NCBI RefSeq assembly: GCF_030523985.1
Contig: NZ_JAUNHK010000083.1
Coordinates: forward strand, 1-11,750
Direction of reading: 5' to 3'
Length of the DNA: 11,750 bases
DNA from: Deinococcus sp.
GTDB lineage: Bacteria; Deinococcota; Deinococci; Deinococcales; Deinococcaceae
Shown here: positions 1-6,766 of the stretch, piece after piece
Position numbering within the stretch: the first letter of the stretch is position 1
How the letters are laid out: each line of letters begins with the position of its first letter
Program-made: the position numbers and the translations under genes
Notes under the pieces: model-generated
What the model saw: the letters and a program-made list of their open reading frames with translations, nothing else
What the model was told of the DNA's origin: nothing
The model's database searches: none

Positions 1-21
1 CAAGGGGTCGGTGGTGGTCAC
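1..21 (-). CDS. 5' end of an unidentified gene leaving the left edge
   Basis: On the minus strand a GTG at 21-19 opens a frame reading M/V-T-T-T-D-P-L before the window ends. It is preceded by a strong Shine-Dalgarno match GGAGGA (31-26) with a 4-base spacer, which is why I prefer it to the in-frame ATG at 33-31, whose own upstream has no ribosome-binding site. Only seven codons are visible, so no function can be given. A TACACT box on the minus strand (101-96) could be the -10 of its promoter. The gene would be divergent from the ribokinase gene, with the intervening region as shared regulatory DNA. Confidence 0.35.
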
Positions 22-238
22 ATTGTCCTCCATGCGCCACGTCCGGCGCGGGGTTTGTTCGGGTAGGCGCGGCGCGGGGTCGCGGTCAGCCCGGCAGTGT
101 AGCGCGAAAAGGGGCAGGGGAAGCGCCGCCGGGAAAAGTGGGCTGATTGACTCATCGTCTAGAGGTGAGAGGTCTGGGAGGAGTTGGCGTGGAAGCGGCT
201 TGTGTTGGGGGGGTGAAGGCTTGAGCTTTAGCTTTTGG

Positions 239-262
239 CCCCAACCCCAAACCCCTATCCCC
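239..262 (-). other. G-quadruplex motif (four G4 tracts, minus strand)
   Basis: The plus strand carries four perfect CCCC tracts at 239-242, 245-248, 252-255 and 259-262, separated by 2, 3 and 3 bases. The minus strand therefore reads as four G4 runs with very short loops, a canonical and predicted stable quadruplex. G-quadruplex motifs near promoters have been reported as relevant to radioresistance gene expression in D. radiodurans. That link is general knowledge; a role here is inference. Confidence 0.6.
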
Positions 263-276
263 AGGGGGGACAGGGG
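252..276. repeat. GC-rich hairpin overlapping the G-quadruplex
   Basis: CCCCTATCCCC (252-262) can pair with GGGGACAGGGG (266-276): ten of eleven positions pair, with one A-C mismatch and a three-base loop. It shares its left half with the quadruplex motif, so the two folds would be mutually exclusive. No T tract follows on either strand, so it is not an intrinsic terminator. The composition resembles small dispersed GC hairpin repeats seen in many high-GC bacteria. Confidence 0.5.
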
Positions 277-432
277 CTTAACGCTGGCGCTGTGCACATG
301 GCGGTGGGTTCGCTGGCATGGCGGTTTTGCTCTGTTGCACGGGGGCTGGACGCTGCTGTTTCTCGATTCGTGTGCGGCCCGTGCGCTTCGCGCCCGACGG
401 CCCTCTGAATTCTGCGTTTCTCGGCTCTTTGT

Positions 433-454
433 GGGGGGGTAAAGGGGTCAGGGG
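433..454 (+). other. Second G-quadruplex motif (plus strand)
   Basis: A run of seven G (433-439), then TAAA, GGGG (444-447), TCA and GGGG (451-454). The G7 run can be split into two G3 tracts with a one-base loop, giving four tracts of at least three G with loops of 1, 4 and 3. A further G5 run lies at 475-479. The polarity is opposite to the 239-262 motif, and it lies about 130-150 bases before the ribokinase start. Confidence 0.45.
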
Positions 455-457
455 TGA

Positions 458-470
458 TTCTGGTACAGAA
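458..470. promoter_or_regulatory. 13-base palindrome TTCTGgtaCAGAA
   Basis: Perfect 5-base arms (458-462 and 466-470) around GTA, immediately after the second G-quadruplex. Short symmetric sites of this size often bind dimeric repressors. It does not match the TTATG...CATAA-type radiation/desiccation response motif. No regulator can be assigned; it could be chance. Confidence 0.25.
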
Positions 471-544
471 ATTAGGGGGTTTTCAGGTGTCGAGGGCTTT
501 CTTCCGTCTTTTGCTCTCTGTGCCCGCTGTAGCCCTTCGGCAGT

Positions 545-576
545 CAGACGGTTTGACCTTCAGACAGTTCGACCCT
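545..576 (+). repeat. Tandem 16-base direct repeat before rbsK
   Basis: CAGACGGTTTGACCTT (545-560) is followed directly by CAGACAGTTCGACCCT (561-576), identical at 13 of 16 positions. The pair ends 8 bases before an alternative ATG (584) and 26 bases before the preferred start (602), so it sits where the promoter or an operator should be. Two half-sites on about one and a half helical turns could bind a repressor side by side. The regulator is unknown. Confidence 0.35.
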
Positions 577-601
577 CCTGCCTATGCGCCATGCTGGGGC
601 C

Positions 602-1516
602 ATGCCTGCTTCCATACTCGTGGTCGGAAGTGCCAACGTGGATTTCGTGACCCGGCTGCCGCATCTGCCCGTGCCCGGCGAAACCGTGCTGGGCGAATCC
701 TACACCATCGCGCCCGGCGGCAAGGGGGCAAATCAGGCTGTGGCCTGTGCGCGGGCCGGAGGTCAGGTGGCCTTCTGCGGGGCACTGGGGCGTGACCCCT
801 TTGCCGACCTGCTGCTCGACTCGCTGCGGCAAAGCGGCGTGCAGGACTGGACGCGGCGGGCCGACCTGCCCACCGGGGCCGCCTTCATCAGCGTGTCGGA
901 TGCGGGCGAAAACTGCATCGCGGTGGCGTCGGGGGCCAACGGCACGCTGCGGCCCGCGCAGTTGCCCGCGCTGGGCGGCGTGCGCTGGCTGGTGCTGCAA
1001 CTCGAATTGCCGCTGGACACGGTGCTGGCGGCAGCGCAGGCGGCGCATCGGGCAGGCGGGCGCGTCGTGCTGAACGCCGCCCCGGCGCGTGAGTTGCCCG
1101 CCGAACTCTGGGCGCGACTCGACGTGCTGGTGGTCAACGAAGGCGAACTGACCGCCCTGGTCGGGCCGGGCGACCTGGACGGGCAGTTGCGGCGGGCGCA
1201 GGCGCGGGGGCCGCAGACCGTCATCGTCACATTGGGCGGGCGTGGCTGCCGGGCGCGGCAGGGGGAGGAGACGTGGAACCTGCCCGCCCCGACTGTCCCG
1301 GTGCGCGACACCACGGGGGCGGGTGACACCTTCGTGGGCGTGCTGGTCGCCCGGCTGGACGCAGGCGAGCCGCTGCCCTCGGCGCTGGCCTGGGCCGTCG
1401 CTGCCGGTGCGCTGGCCTGTACCCGCGAGGGAGCGCAGCCGAGTATGCCGACCCGCGCTGAAATCGAGGCGGCGCTGGCGCAAGAGGGCAGTCTGCCTGC
1501 CGCCGACCCGATGTAA
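602..1516 (+). CDS. rbsK: Ribokinase-like PfkB-family sugar kinase
   Basis: Cytoplasmic kinase of about 304 residues, a normal ribokinase length. It most likely phosphorylates D-ribose to ribose 5-phosphate with ATP. Visible family marks are the N-terminal VGSANVD strand (about 8-14), the substrate-side GGKGANQA loop (39-46), VNEGE (178-182, the Asn/Glu metal-phosphate motif) and the C-terminal DTTGAGDTF anion hole with catalytic Asp242. The closing GAQPSMP is also typical of ribokinases. I chose ATG 602 because the conserved first strand starts four residues later and a weak GGGG precedes it. ATG 584 is an in-frame alternative adding MRHAGA. No ribose transporter or pyranase lies beside it, so the sugar may come from nucleosides. 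Another PfkB substrate, such as a deoxyribose or a nucleoside, cannot be excluded. Confidence 0.88.
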   Translation: MPASILVVGSANVDFVTRLPHLPVPGETVLGESYTIAPGGKGANQAVACARAGGQVAFCGALGRDPFADLLLDSLRQSGVQDWTRRADLPTGAAFISVSDAGENCIAVASGANGTLRPAQLPALGGVRWLVLQLELPLDTVLAAAQAAHRAGGRVVLNAAPARELPAELWARLDVLVVNEGELTALVGPGDLDGQLRRAQARGPQTVIVTLGGRGCRARQGEETWNLPAPTVPVRDTTGAGDTFVGVLVARLDAGEPLPSALAWAVAAGALACTREGAQPSMPTRAEIEAALAQEGSLPAADPM

Positions 1517-1535
1517 AGACCCTGTCTGGCCTGAC

Positions 1536-1565
1536 TTGCCCGCCCCGCCGCCCGCCGCCGATACT
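1536..1565 (+). promoter_or_regulatory. Candidate promoter of uvrA2
   Basis: TTGCCC (1536-1541) and GATACT (1560-1565) are 18 bases apart, and GATACT ends 8 bases before ATG 1574. This is close to the leaderless layout seen more clearly at three genes downstream, but the -10 lacks its first T. It lies in the 57-base gap after rbsK, where no terminator is seen, so read-through from rbsK is also possible. Confidence 0.3.
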
Positions 1566-1573
1566 GCCGGGTG

Positions 1574-4108
1574 ATGAGTTCTCCGTCCTCCCCCGACTTT
1601 CCCGCCAGCGGCTTCGTGCAGGTGCGCGGCGCACGCGAACACAACCTCAAGGACATTTCGGTCAGCCTGCCGCGTGATGCGCTGGTGGTCTTTACGGGCG
1701 TGTCGGGGTCGGGCAAGTCGTCGCTCGCCTTCGGCACGCTCTACGCCGAGGCCCAGCGCCGCTATCTGGAATCGGTGTCGCCCTACGCCCGGCGGCTCTT
1801 TCATCAGGTGGGGGTGCCCGACGTGGACGCCATCGAAGGGTTGCCGCCCGCCGTCGCCTTGCAGCAGCAGCGCGGCACGCCCACGGTGCGTTCGTCGGTG
1901 GGCAGCGTCACCACCCTCTCCAACCTCCTGCGGATGCTCTATTCGCGGGCCGGGGACTATCCGGCGGGGCAGGACATCGTGTACGTCGAAGGATTTTCGC
2001 CCAACACGCCGGAAGGAGCTTGCCCGGCCTGTCACGGTCTGGGCCGCATCTACACCGTCACCGAAGCCTCGATGGTGCCTGACCCGTCGCTCACCATCCG
2101 CGAACGGGCGGTGGCCGCGTGGCCCCAGGCGTGGGGCGGGCAAAACCAGCGCGACATTCTGGTGAGCCTGGGCATAGACGTGGACATCCCCTGGCGCGAC
2201 CTGCCGCAGGACACCCGCGACTGGATTCTCTTTACCGACGAGCAGCCCGTGGTGCCCGTCTACGCGGGCCTGACGCCCGAAGAAACCCGCCGCGCCGTGA
2301 AGAAGAAGCTGGAGCCGAGCTATATGGGCACCTTTTCCAGTGCCCGCCGCCACGTGCTGCACACTTTCGCGCAGACCGAGAGTGCCGCCATGAAAAAGCG
2401 CGTCAAGGCGTACATGCTGACTGAGGAATGCCCGCTGTGTCACGGCAAACGGCTGCGGCAGGAAGCCCTGAATGTCAAATTTGCCGGGCTGGACATCACT
2501 GAACTCTCGCGGCTGTCGCTGGAGCGGCTGGCCCAGGTGCTGCGCCCCTACGCCGAGGAACGCGACGAAGGCCACGCCGAGCGCGTGCGTGAGCGCCCCG
2601 AACAGGCCATCGCCCTGCAGCGCATGGCGAGCGACCTGACCCGGCGGCTGAACGTGCTGCTCGACTTGGGCCTGGGCTACCTGCAACTCGAACGGGCCAC
2701 GCCCACCCTGTCGCCGGGCGAGTTGCAGCGGCTGCGGCTGGCGACCCAGCTCTATTCCAACCTGTTCGGGGTGGTGTATGTCCTCGACGAACCCTCCGCC
2801 GGACTGCACCCGGCTGACACCGAGGCGCTGCTGCGGGCGCTGGCGGGCCTCAAGGCGGGCGGCAACTCGCTGTTCGTGGTCGAGCATGAACTGGACGTGA
2901 TTCGGCAGGCCGACTGGCTGGTGGACGTGGGGCCGGAAGCGGGCGAGCGCGGCGGGCAGATTCTCTACAGCGGGCCGCCTGCCGGGTTGCAGGGCGTGGA
3001 GGCGTCCCAGACGGCGCACTACCTGTTCCGCGAGCAGGCCGCCGAACCGCATATTCCCCGCGAGCCGTCGGGCTGGCTGGAGCTGAGCGGCGTCACCCGC
3101 AACAACCTGCAAGACCTGAGCGTGCGCTTTCCGCTGGGCGTGCTGACGAGCGTGACGGGCGTTTCGGGGTCCGGCAAATCCACCCTGGTCAGTCAGGCGC
3201 TGGTGGACGCCCTGTCGGCCCATTTCGGACAGGCGGCTACCCTGGACGACGACACCGACGACGAGGACACGCCCACGCCAGAGGCTGGGGCCGCCGCGCA
3301 CCTCGGCGGCGACCTGCGGCAACTCACGCGGCTGGTGTGGGTGGACCAGAAACCCATTGGCCGCACGCCACGCAGCAACATGGCGACCTACACGGGCCTG
3401 TTCGACCACGTCCGCAAGCTGTTCGCCTCCACGCCGCTGGCAAAAAAGCGCGGCTACAGCGCGGGCCGCTTCTCCTTCAACGTCAAGGGCGGGCGCTGCG
3501 AACACTGCCAGGGCGAAGGCTGGGTGATGGTCGAACTGCTGTTCTTGCCGAGCGTGTACTCGCCCTGCCCGGTCTGTCACGGCACGCGCTACAACGCCGA
3601 GACACTGGAAGTCGAGTACCGGGGCAAAACTATTGCCGACGTGCTGGGCATGACCGTCGAAACGGCGCACGAATTTTTTGCCGACGAGAGCAGCATTTTC
3701 CGCTCGGTGGACACCCTGCGTGAAGTCGGGCTGGGCTACCTGCGCCTGGGACAGCCCGCCACCGAACTCTCGGGCGGCGAGGCGCAGCGCATCAAGCTCG
3801 CCACCGAGTTGCAGCGCGGCGGGCGCGGCGGGGCCATCTACATTCTCGACGAACCGACGACGGGCCTGCACCCGGCAGACATCGAGCGGCTGCAAAAGCA
3901 ACTCGCCCGGCTGGTGGGGGCGGGCAACACCGTGCTGGTCATCGAACACAAGATGCAGGTGGTGGCGGCGAGCGACTGGGTCATGGACATCGGCCCCGGC
4001 GCGGGCGAGGCGGGCGGGCAGGTGGTCGCCCAAGGCACGCCGCAGCAGGTGGCCCAGGCCCAGGGCAGCCGCACCGCGCCGTATCTGCGCCGGGCTTTGG
4101 GCCTGTAG
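1574..4108 (+). CDS. uvrA2: UvrA2, class-II UvrA-like ABC ATPase lacking the UvrB-binding domain
   Basis: DNA-binding ABC ATPase of 844 residues, about 100 shorter than UvrA. Numbering counts from the GTG at 1571; subtract one for ATG 1574. Head I: Walker A GVSGSGKS 43-50, signature LSPGE 380-384, Walker B with D406/E407. Head II: Walker A 530-537, LSGGE 733-737, Walker B with D760/E761. Zinc modules: C151/C154/C287/C290, and C643/C646/C666/C669 with the spacing of the DNA-contacting UvrA finger. Between the Q-loop region (about 126) and C151 there are only about 25 residues where UvrA has its UvrB-binding domain and first zinc site; that absence defines class II. An acidic insert (559-566) follows Walker A2. 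The D. radiodurans homologue binds DNA and contributes to damage tolerance, but cannot recruit UvrB in the normal way. A related role in drug resistance is possible. Confidence 0.95.
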   Translation: MSSPSSPDFPASGFVQVRGAREHNLKDISVSLPRDALVVFTGVSGSGKSSLAFGTLYAEAQRRYLESVSPYARRLFHQVGVPDVDAIEGLPPAVALQQQRGTPTVRSSVGSVTTLSNLLRMLYSRAGDYPAGQDIVYVEGFSPNTPEGACPACHGLGRIYTVTEASMVPDPSLTIRERAVAAWPQAWGGQNQRDILVSLGIDVDIPWRDLPQDTRDWILFTDEQPVVPVYAGLTPEETRRAVKKKLEPSYMGTFSSARRHVLHTFAQTESAAMKKRVKAYMLTEECPLCHGKRLRQEALNVKFAGLDITELSRLSLERLAQVLRPYAEERDEGHAERVRERPEQAIALQRMASDLTRRLNVLLDLGLGYLQLERATPTLSPGELQRLRLATQLYSNLFGVVYVLDEPSAGLHPADTEALLRALAGLKAGGNSLFVVEHELDVIRQADWLVDVGPEAGERGGQILYSGPPAGLQGVEASQTAHYLFREQAAEPHIPREPSGWLELSGVTRNNLQDLSVRFPLGVLTSVTGVSGSGKSTLVSQALVDALSAHFGQAATLDDDTDDEDTPTPEAGAAAHLGGDLRQLTRLVWVDQKPIGRTPRSNMATYTGLFDHVRKLFASTPLAKKRGYSAGRFSFNVKGGRCEHCQGEGWVMVELLFLPSVYSPCPVCHGTRYNAETLEVEYRGKTIADVLGMTVETAHEFFADESSIFRSVDTLREVGLGYLRLGQPATELSGGEAQRIKLATELQRGGRGGAIYILDEPTTGLHPADIERLQKQLARLVGAGNTVLVIEHKMQVVAASDWVMDIGPGAGEAGGQVVAQGTPQQVAQAQGSRTAPYLRRALGL

Positions 4109-4119
4109 GCGGTGCAGCG

Positions 4120-4149
4120 CTCAGGCTTGCTGACCTTGAGTTGGTTTTT
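4120..4149 (+). terminator. Weak terminator-like hairpin after uvrA2
   Basis: CTCAGG (4120-4125) pairs with CCTTGAG (4134-4140) with one bulged T and an 8-base loop, followed by TTGGTTTTT (4141-4149). It lies 11 bases past the uvrA2 stop and before the ppx promoter, the right place for a terminator. The stem is short and the T tract interrupted, so termination would be inefficient. Confidence 0.3.
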
Positions 4150-4167
4150 CCCTTTCCCACCCGTCCC

Positions 4168-4201
4168 AGCGCCTCGGGCCGTACAGAGCGGCGGAGGCGC
4201 T
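4168..4201. repeat. 8-bp inverted repeat across the ppx promoter
   Basis: AGCGCCTC (4168-4175) and GAGGCGCT (4194-4201) are perfect inverted arms 18 bases apart. The right arm touches the first base of the -10 box and the span covers the -35 region, so a protein bound here would compete with RNA polymerase. It may be an operator or a chance GC repeat. Confidence 0.3.
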
Positions 4202-4206
4202 ACCCT
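4201..4206 (+). promoter_or_regulatory. Leaderless -10 box TACCCT of ppx
   Basis: TACCCT matches TANNNT and ends 7 bases before ATG 4214, so transcription would begin at or next to the start codon. This decides the start: longer in-frame readings back to 4112 add an unconserved, proline-rich stretch. No clear -35 hexamer is seen. Confidence 0.6.
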
Positions 4207-4213
4207 GACGCTC

Positions 4214-5734
4214 ATGCGGGTCGCTGTTGCCGATGTGGGTACCAATTCCAGTCATCTCCTGATTGCCGAGGCCCTGCCCGGACAGGCGGCGGGCTTTCAC
4301 GTGATTGACGCGCTCAAGGACCGCACCCGATTAGGCGAATGCCTGAACGAACGCGGCGAGATGACCCCCGAAGGCGAAGACCGCTTGGCCTCGGCCCTCA
4401 CCCGCTTTCGGGAACTGGCGGCGGGCGCGGGTGTGGCGGACGTGCGGGTCTACGCGACCTCGGCCCTGCGCGAAGCGCCCAACGGGGCCGAAGTCGCCGA
4501 GCGGGTTCGGGCACGCACCGGGCTTTATCCCGCCGTCATTAGCGGGCAGCGCGAAGGCGAGTTGACCTACCTGGGCGTGATGCAGGCCGTCGAACTGGGC
4601 GAGGACAACGTGCTGCTCGACCTCGGCGGCGGCAGCCTCGAATTCGTGCGCGGTGACCGGACTGGTTCGCACGACGTGCTGAGTCTGCCGCTGGGGGCCA
4701 TTCGCATGACCCGCGCCTTTCCCGAAAAGTCGGTGGGCGGCAAGTCGGGCGCTCGGGCCACCGCCGAGGCTGTGGCGGCCCATGTCGGCGAGTCTTTGCG
4801 CCCCGAGCGTGAGCGGTTCGCCGCCCGTCCCGGCACCCGCTTTTTCCTGTCGAGCGGCACCGCCGAGGCCGCCGCCGAAGCCATCGCGCAAGCACGCGGC
4901 GACCTGGGCAATGGGGTCAACGGCACCCGCCTGACCCTGGACGAACTGCGCGACCTGCTGAACCAGATGACCCGCTTGCGGCCCCAGCAGCGGGCGCGGG
5001 TGCCGGGCATGGAGCGCCGCGCCGACACCATTCTGGCGGCCCTGAGCGTGCTGCACGCGGCGCTGGAACTGCTCGGCGCCTCCGAAGTGGTCGTCAGCGA
5101 GGGAGCGCTGCGCGAAGGGATGCTGGTCGAGGAACTGCGGCAATTCCAGTCCTTCAGTTCGGGCCTGAGTACCCGTCAGCGCAGCGTCCTCGCCACCGCC
5201 GAGCGGTTCGGGGTCAACCTGTCGCACGCGGGTCAGGTCGCGGAACTCTCGCGCCAGCTGTTCGATGCGCTGGTGGAGGCAGGCCAGAACTTTCACCCCG
5301 AGGCCCGCAGTCTGCTGACCGCTGCCGCCATGCTGCACGAATCGGGCCAGATCGTTCACCAGAGCAGCCACCACAAACACAGCGCCTACCTCATCCGGCA
5401 CGCCGGGCTGCGCGGTTTCGGCCCCCACGACATCGAACTGATGGCCCAGATTGCCCGCTACCACCGCCGCAGCTTGCCCAAGCCTTCGCACACCGAGTTT
5501 GTGGCCCTCAGCAGCGAGGACCGGGCACTGGTGGCGCGACTGGCGGCGATTTTGCGCGTGGCAGACGGCCTTGACCGCGCCCACACCGGTCTGGTGCAGG
5601 TCGTGTCGCTGCGTCAAAATCCCGACTGGCAACTGCGCGTGCGGGGCGTCACGCCGCTCGACCTCGCAGGCGTCACCGAAAAAGGCGACCTCTGGCGGCG
5701 TGAATTCGGGGCGCTGAACGTCATCGAGGTGTAA
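4214..5734 (+). CDS. ppx: Exopolyphosphatase/pppGpp phosphatase (Ppx/GppA family) with HD-type C-terminal domain
   Basis: Cytoplasmic phosphatase of 506 residues, the usual size for two-domain Ppx/GppA proteins. It releases orthophosphate from inorganic polyphosphate and/or hydrolyses pppGpp; sequence alone does not separate the two. The N-terminal actin-like fold shows phosphate loop DVGTNS (7-12), probable catalytic Glu114 in SGQREGEL, and second phosphate loop DLGGGSLEF (136-144). The C-terminal HD-like helical domain shows MLHESG (His375/Glu376), HHKHS (386-390) and ARYHRR (414-419). The second HD residue is Glu, as is common in this family. The start is set by the promoter 7 bases upstream and by the conserved first strand VAVADVGTNS; there is no Shine-Dalgarno site, as expected for a leaderless message. 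Polyphosphate turnover is linked to phosphate storage and stress survival. Confidence 0.9.
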   Translation: MRVAVADVGTNSSHLLIAEALPGQAAGFHVIDALKDRTRLGECLNERGEMTPEGEDRLASALTRFRELAAGAGVADVRVYATSALREAPNGAEVAERVRARTGLYPAVISGQREGELTYLGVMQAVELGEDNVLLDLGGGSLEFVRGDRTGSHDVLSLPLGAIRMTRAFPEKSVGGKSGARATAEAVAAHVGESLRPERERFAARPGTRFFLSSGTAEAAAEAIAQARGDLGNGVNGTRLTLDELRDLLNQMTRLRPQQRARVPGMERRADTILAALSVLHAALELLGASEVVVSEGALREGMLVEELRQFQSFSSGLSTRQRSVLATAERFGVNLSHAGQVAELSRQLFDALVEAGQNFHPEARSLLTAAAMLHESGQIVHQSSHHKHSAYLIRHAGLRGFGPHDIELMAQIARYHRRSLPKPSHTEFVALSSEDRALVARLAAILRVADGLDRAHTGLVQVVSLRQNPDWQLRVRGVTPLDLAGVTEKGDLWRREFGALNVIEV

Positions 5735-5772
5735 AGGGAAGGGGAGGAAGACCGACAAGGGCGGCGAAACCC

Positions 5773-5778
5773 TATGCT
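5773..5778 (+). promoter_or_regulatory. Leaderless -10 box TATGCT of pdxY
   Basis: TATGCT fits TANNNT and ends exactly 7 bases before ATG 5786. The in-frame ATG at 5774 lies inside the box and is therefore an unlikely start. CCGACA (5752-5757), 15 bases upstream, is a possible weak -35. Confidence 0.6.
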
Positions 5779-5785
5779 GTACGTC

Positions 5786-6686
<901 letters not shown>

Positions 6687-6694
<8 letters not shown>

Positions 6695-6713
6695 AGATCT
6701 AGAGGTCTGAAGA
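6687..6713 (+). repeat. 11-base direct repeat across the pdxY stop
   Basis: AGGTCTAAAGA (6687-6697) and AGGTCTGAAGA (6703-6713) agree at 10 of 11 positions, with a 16-base period. They span the end of pdxY and lie 40-70 bases before the permease -10 box. They could be paired regulator sites for the permease. The spacing equals that of the repeat before rbsK, but the sequences match only loosely. Confidence 0.3.
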
Positions 6714-6727
6714 CGGCGCGAAAGAGC

Positions 6728-6744
6728 AGTGGCCCTTGACCACT
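6728..6744. promoter_or_regulatory. Inverted repeat AGTGG/CCACT near the permease promoter
   Basis: AGTGG (6728-6732) and CCACT (6740-6744) are 5-base inverted arms 7 bases apart, overlapping TTGACC (6736-6741). The TTGACC is only 12 bases from the TATTCT box, too short for a normal -35/-10 pair, so this is more likely an operator-like palindrome or chance than a true -35. Confidence 0.25.
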
Positions 6745-6753
6745 TTCTCAGCG

Positions 6754-6759
6754 TATTCT
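6754..6759 (+). promoter_or_regulatory. Leaderless -10 box TATTCT of the purine permease gene
   Basis: TATTCT, the best -10 in the window, ends 7 bases before GTG 6767 and supports a leaderless message starting at that GTG. The short leader leaves no room for a purine riboswitch, which controls many homologous permeases in Firmicutes. Confidence 0.6.
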
Positions 6760-6766
6760 CAGACCC

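Larger units (their letters stand above)
22..601. other. Long intergenic region rich in G/C runs
   Basis: About 580 bases without a convincing gene. The short open frames here have Arg/Ser/Gly/Cys-rich translations resembling no protein I recognise. The base composition is less GC-rich than the neighbouring genes and contains many homopolymer G or C runs of 4-7. It holds two G-quadruplex motifs, a near-perfect hairpin, a 13-base palindrome and a 16-base direct repeat just before the ribokinase gene, listed separately. It probably serves as divergent promoter DNA. It may also contain a decayed copy of a small noncoding repeat, a class known in D. radiodurans, but I cannot test for other copies here. 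Confidence 0.6.

Noticed and set aside
252..276. GC-rich hairpin as an intrinsic terminator for the left-edge or rbsK transcripts
   Set aside because: No T tract follows on either strand, and the hairpin is upstream of both starts.
11..795. Several short plus-strand frames in the left intergenic region
   Set aside because: They overlap one another, are rich in Arg, Ser, Gly, Cys and Trp, have no ribosome-binding sites, and partly run into rbsK in the wrong frame.
560..4033. Very long open frame on the minus strand opposite rbsK and uvrA2
   Set aside because: It is antisense to two genes with full sets of conserved motifs. Its translation is His/Gln/Arg/Gly-rich with no recognisable domain, as expected for the complement of high-GC codon usage.
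6736..6759. TTGACC followed by TATTCT as a standard -35/-10 promoter
   Set aside because: The spacer is only 12 bases, well short of 16-18. I keep TATTCT as a leaderless -10 but not TTGACC as its -35.
6695..6766. Purine riboswitch before the permease
   Set aside because: The gap is 72 bases and the -10 box ends 7 bases before the start, leaving no transcribed leader for an aptamer.
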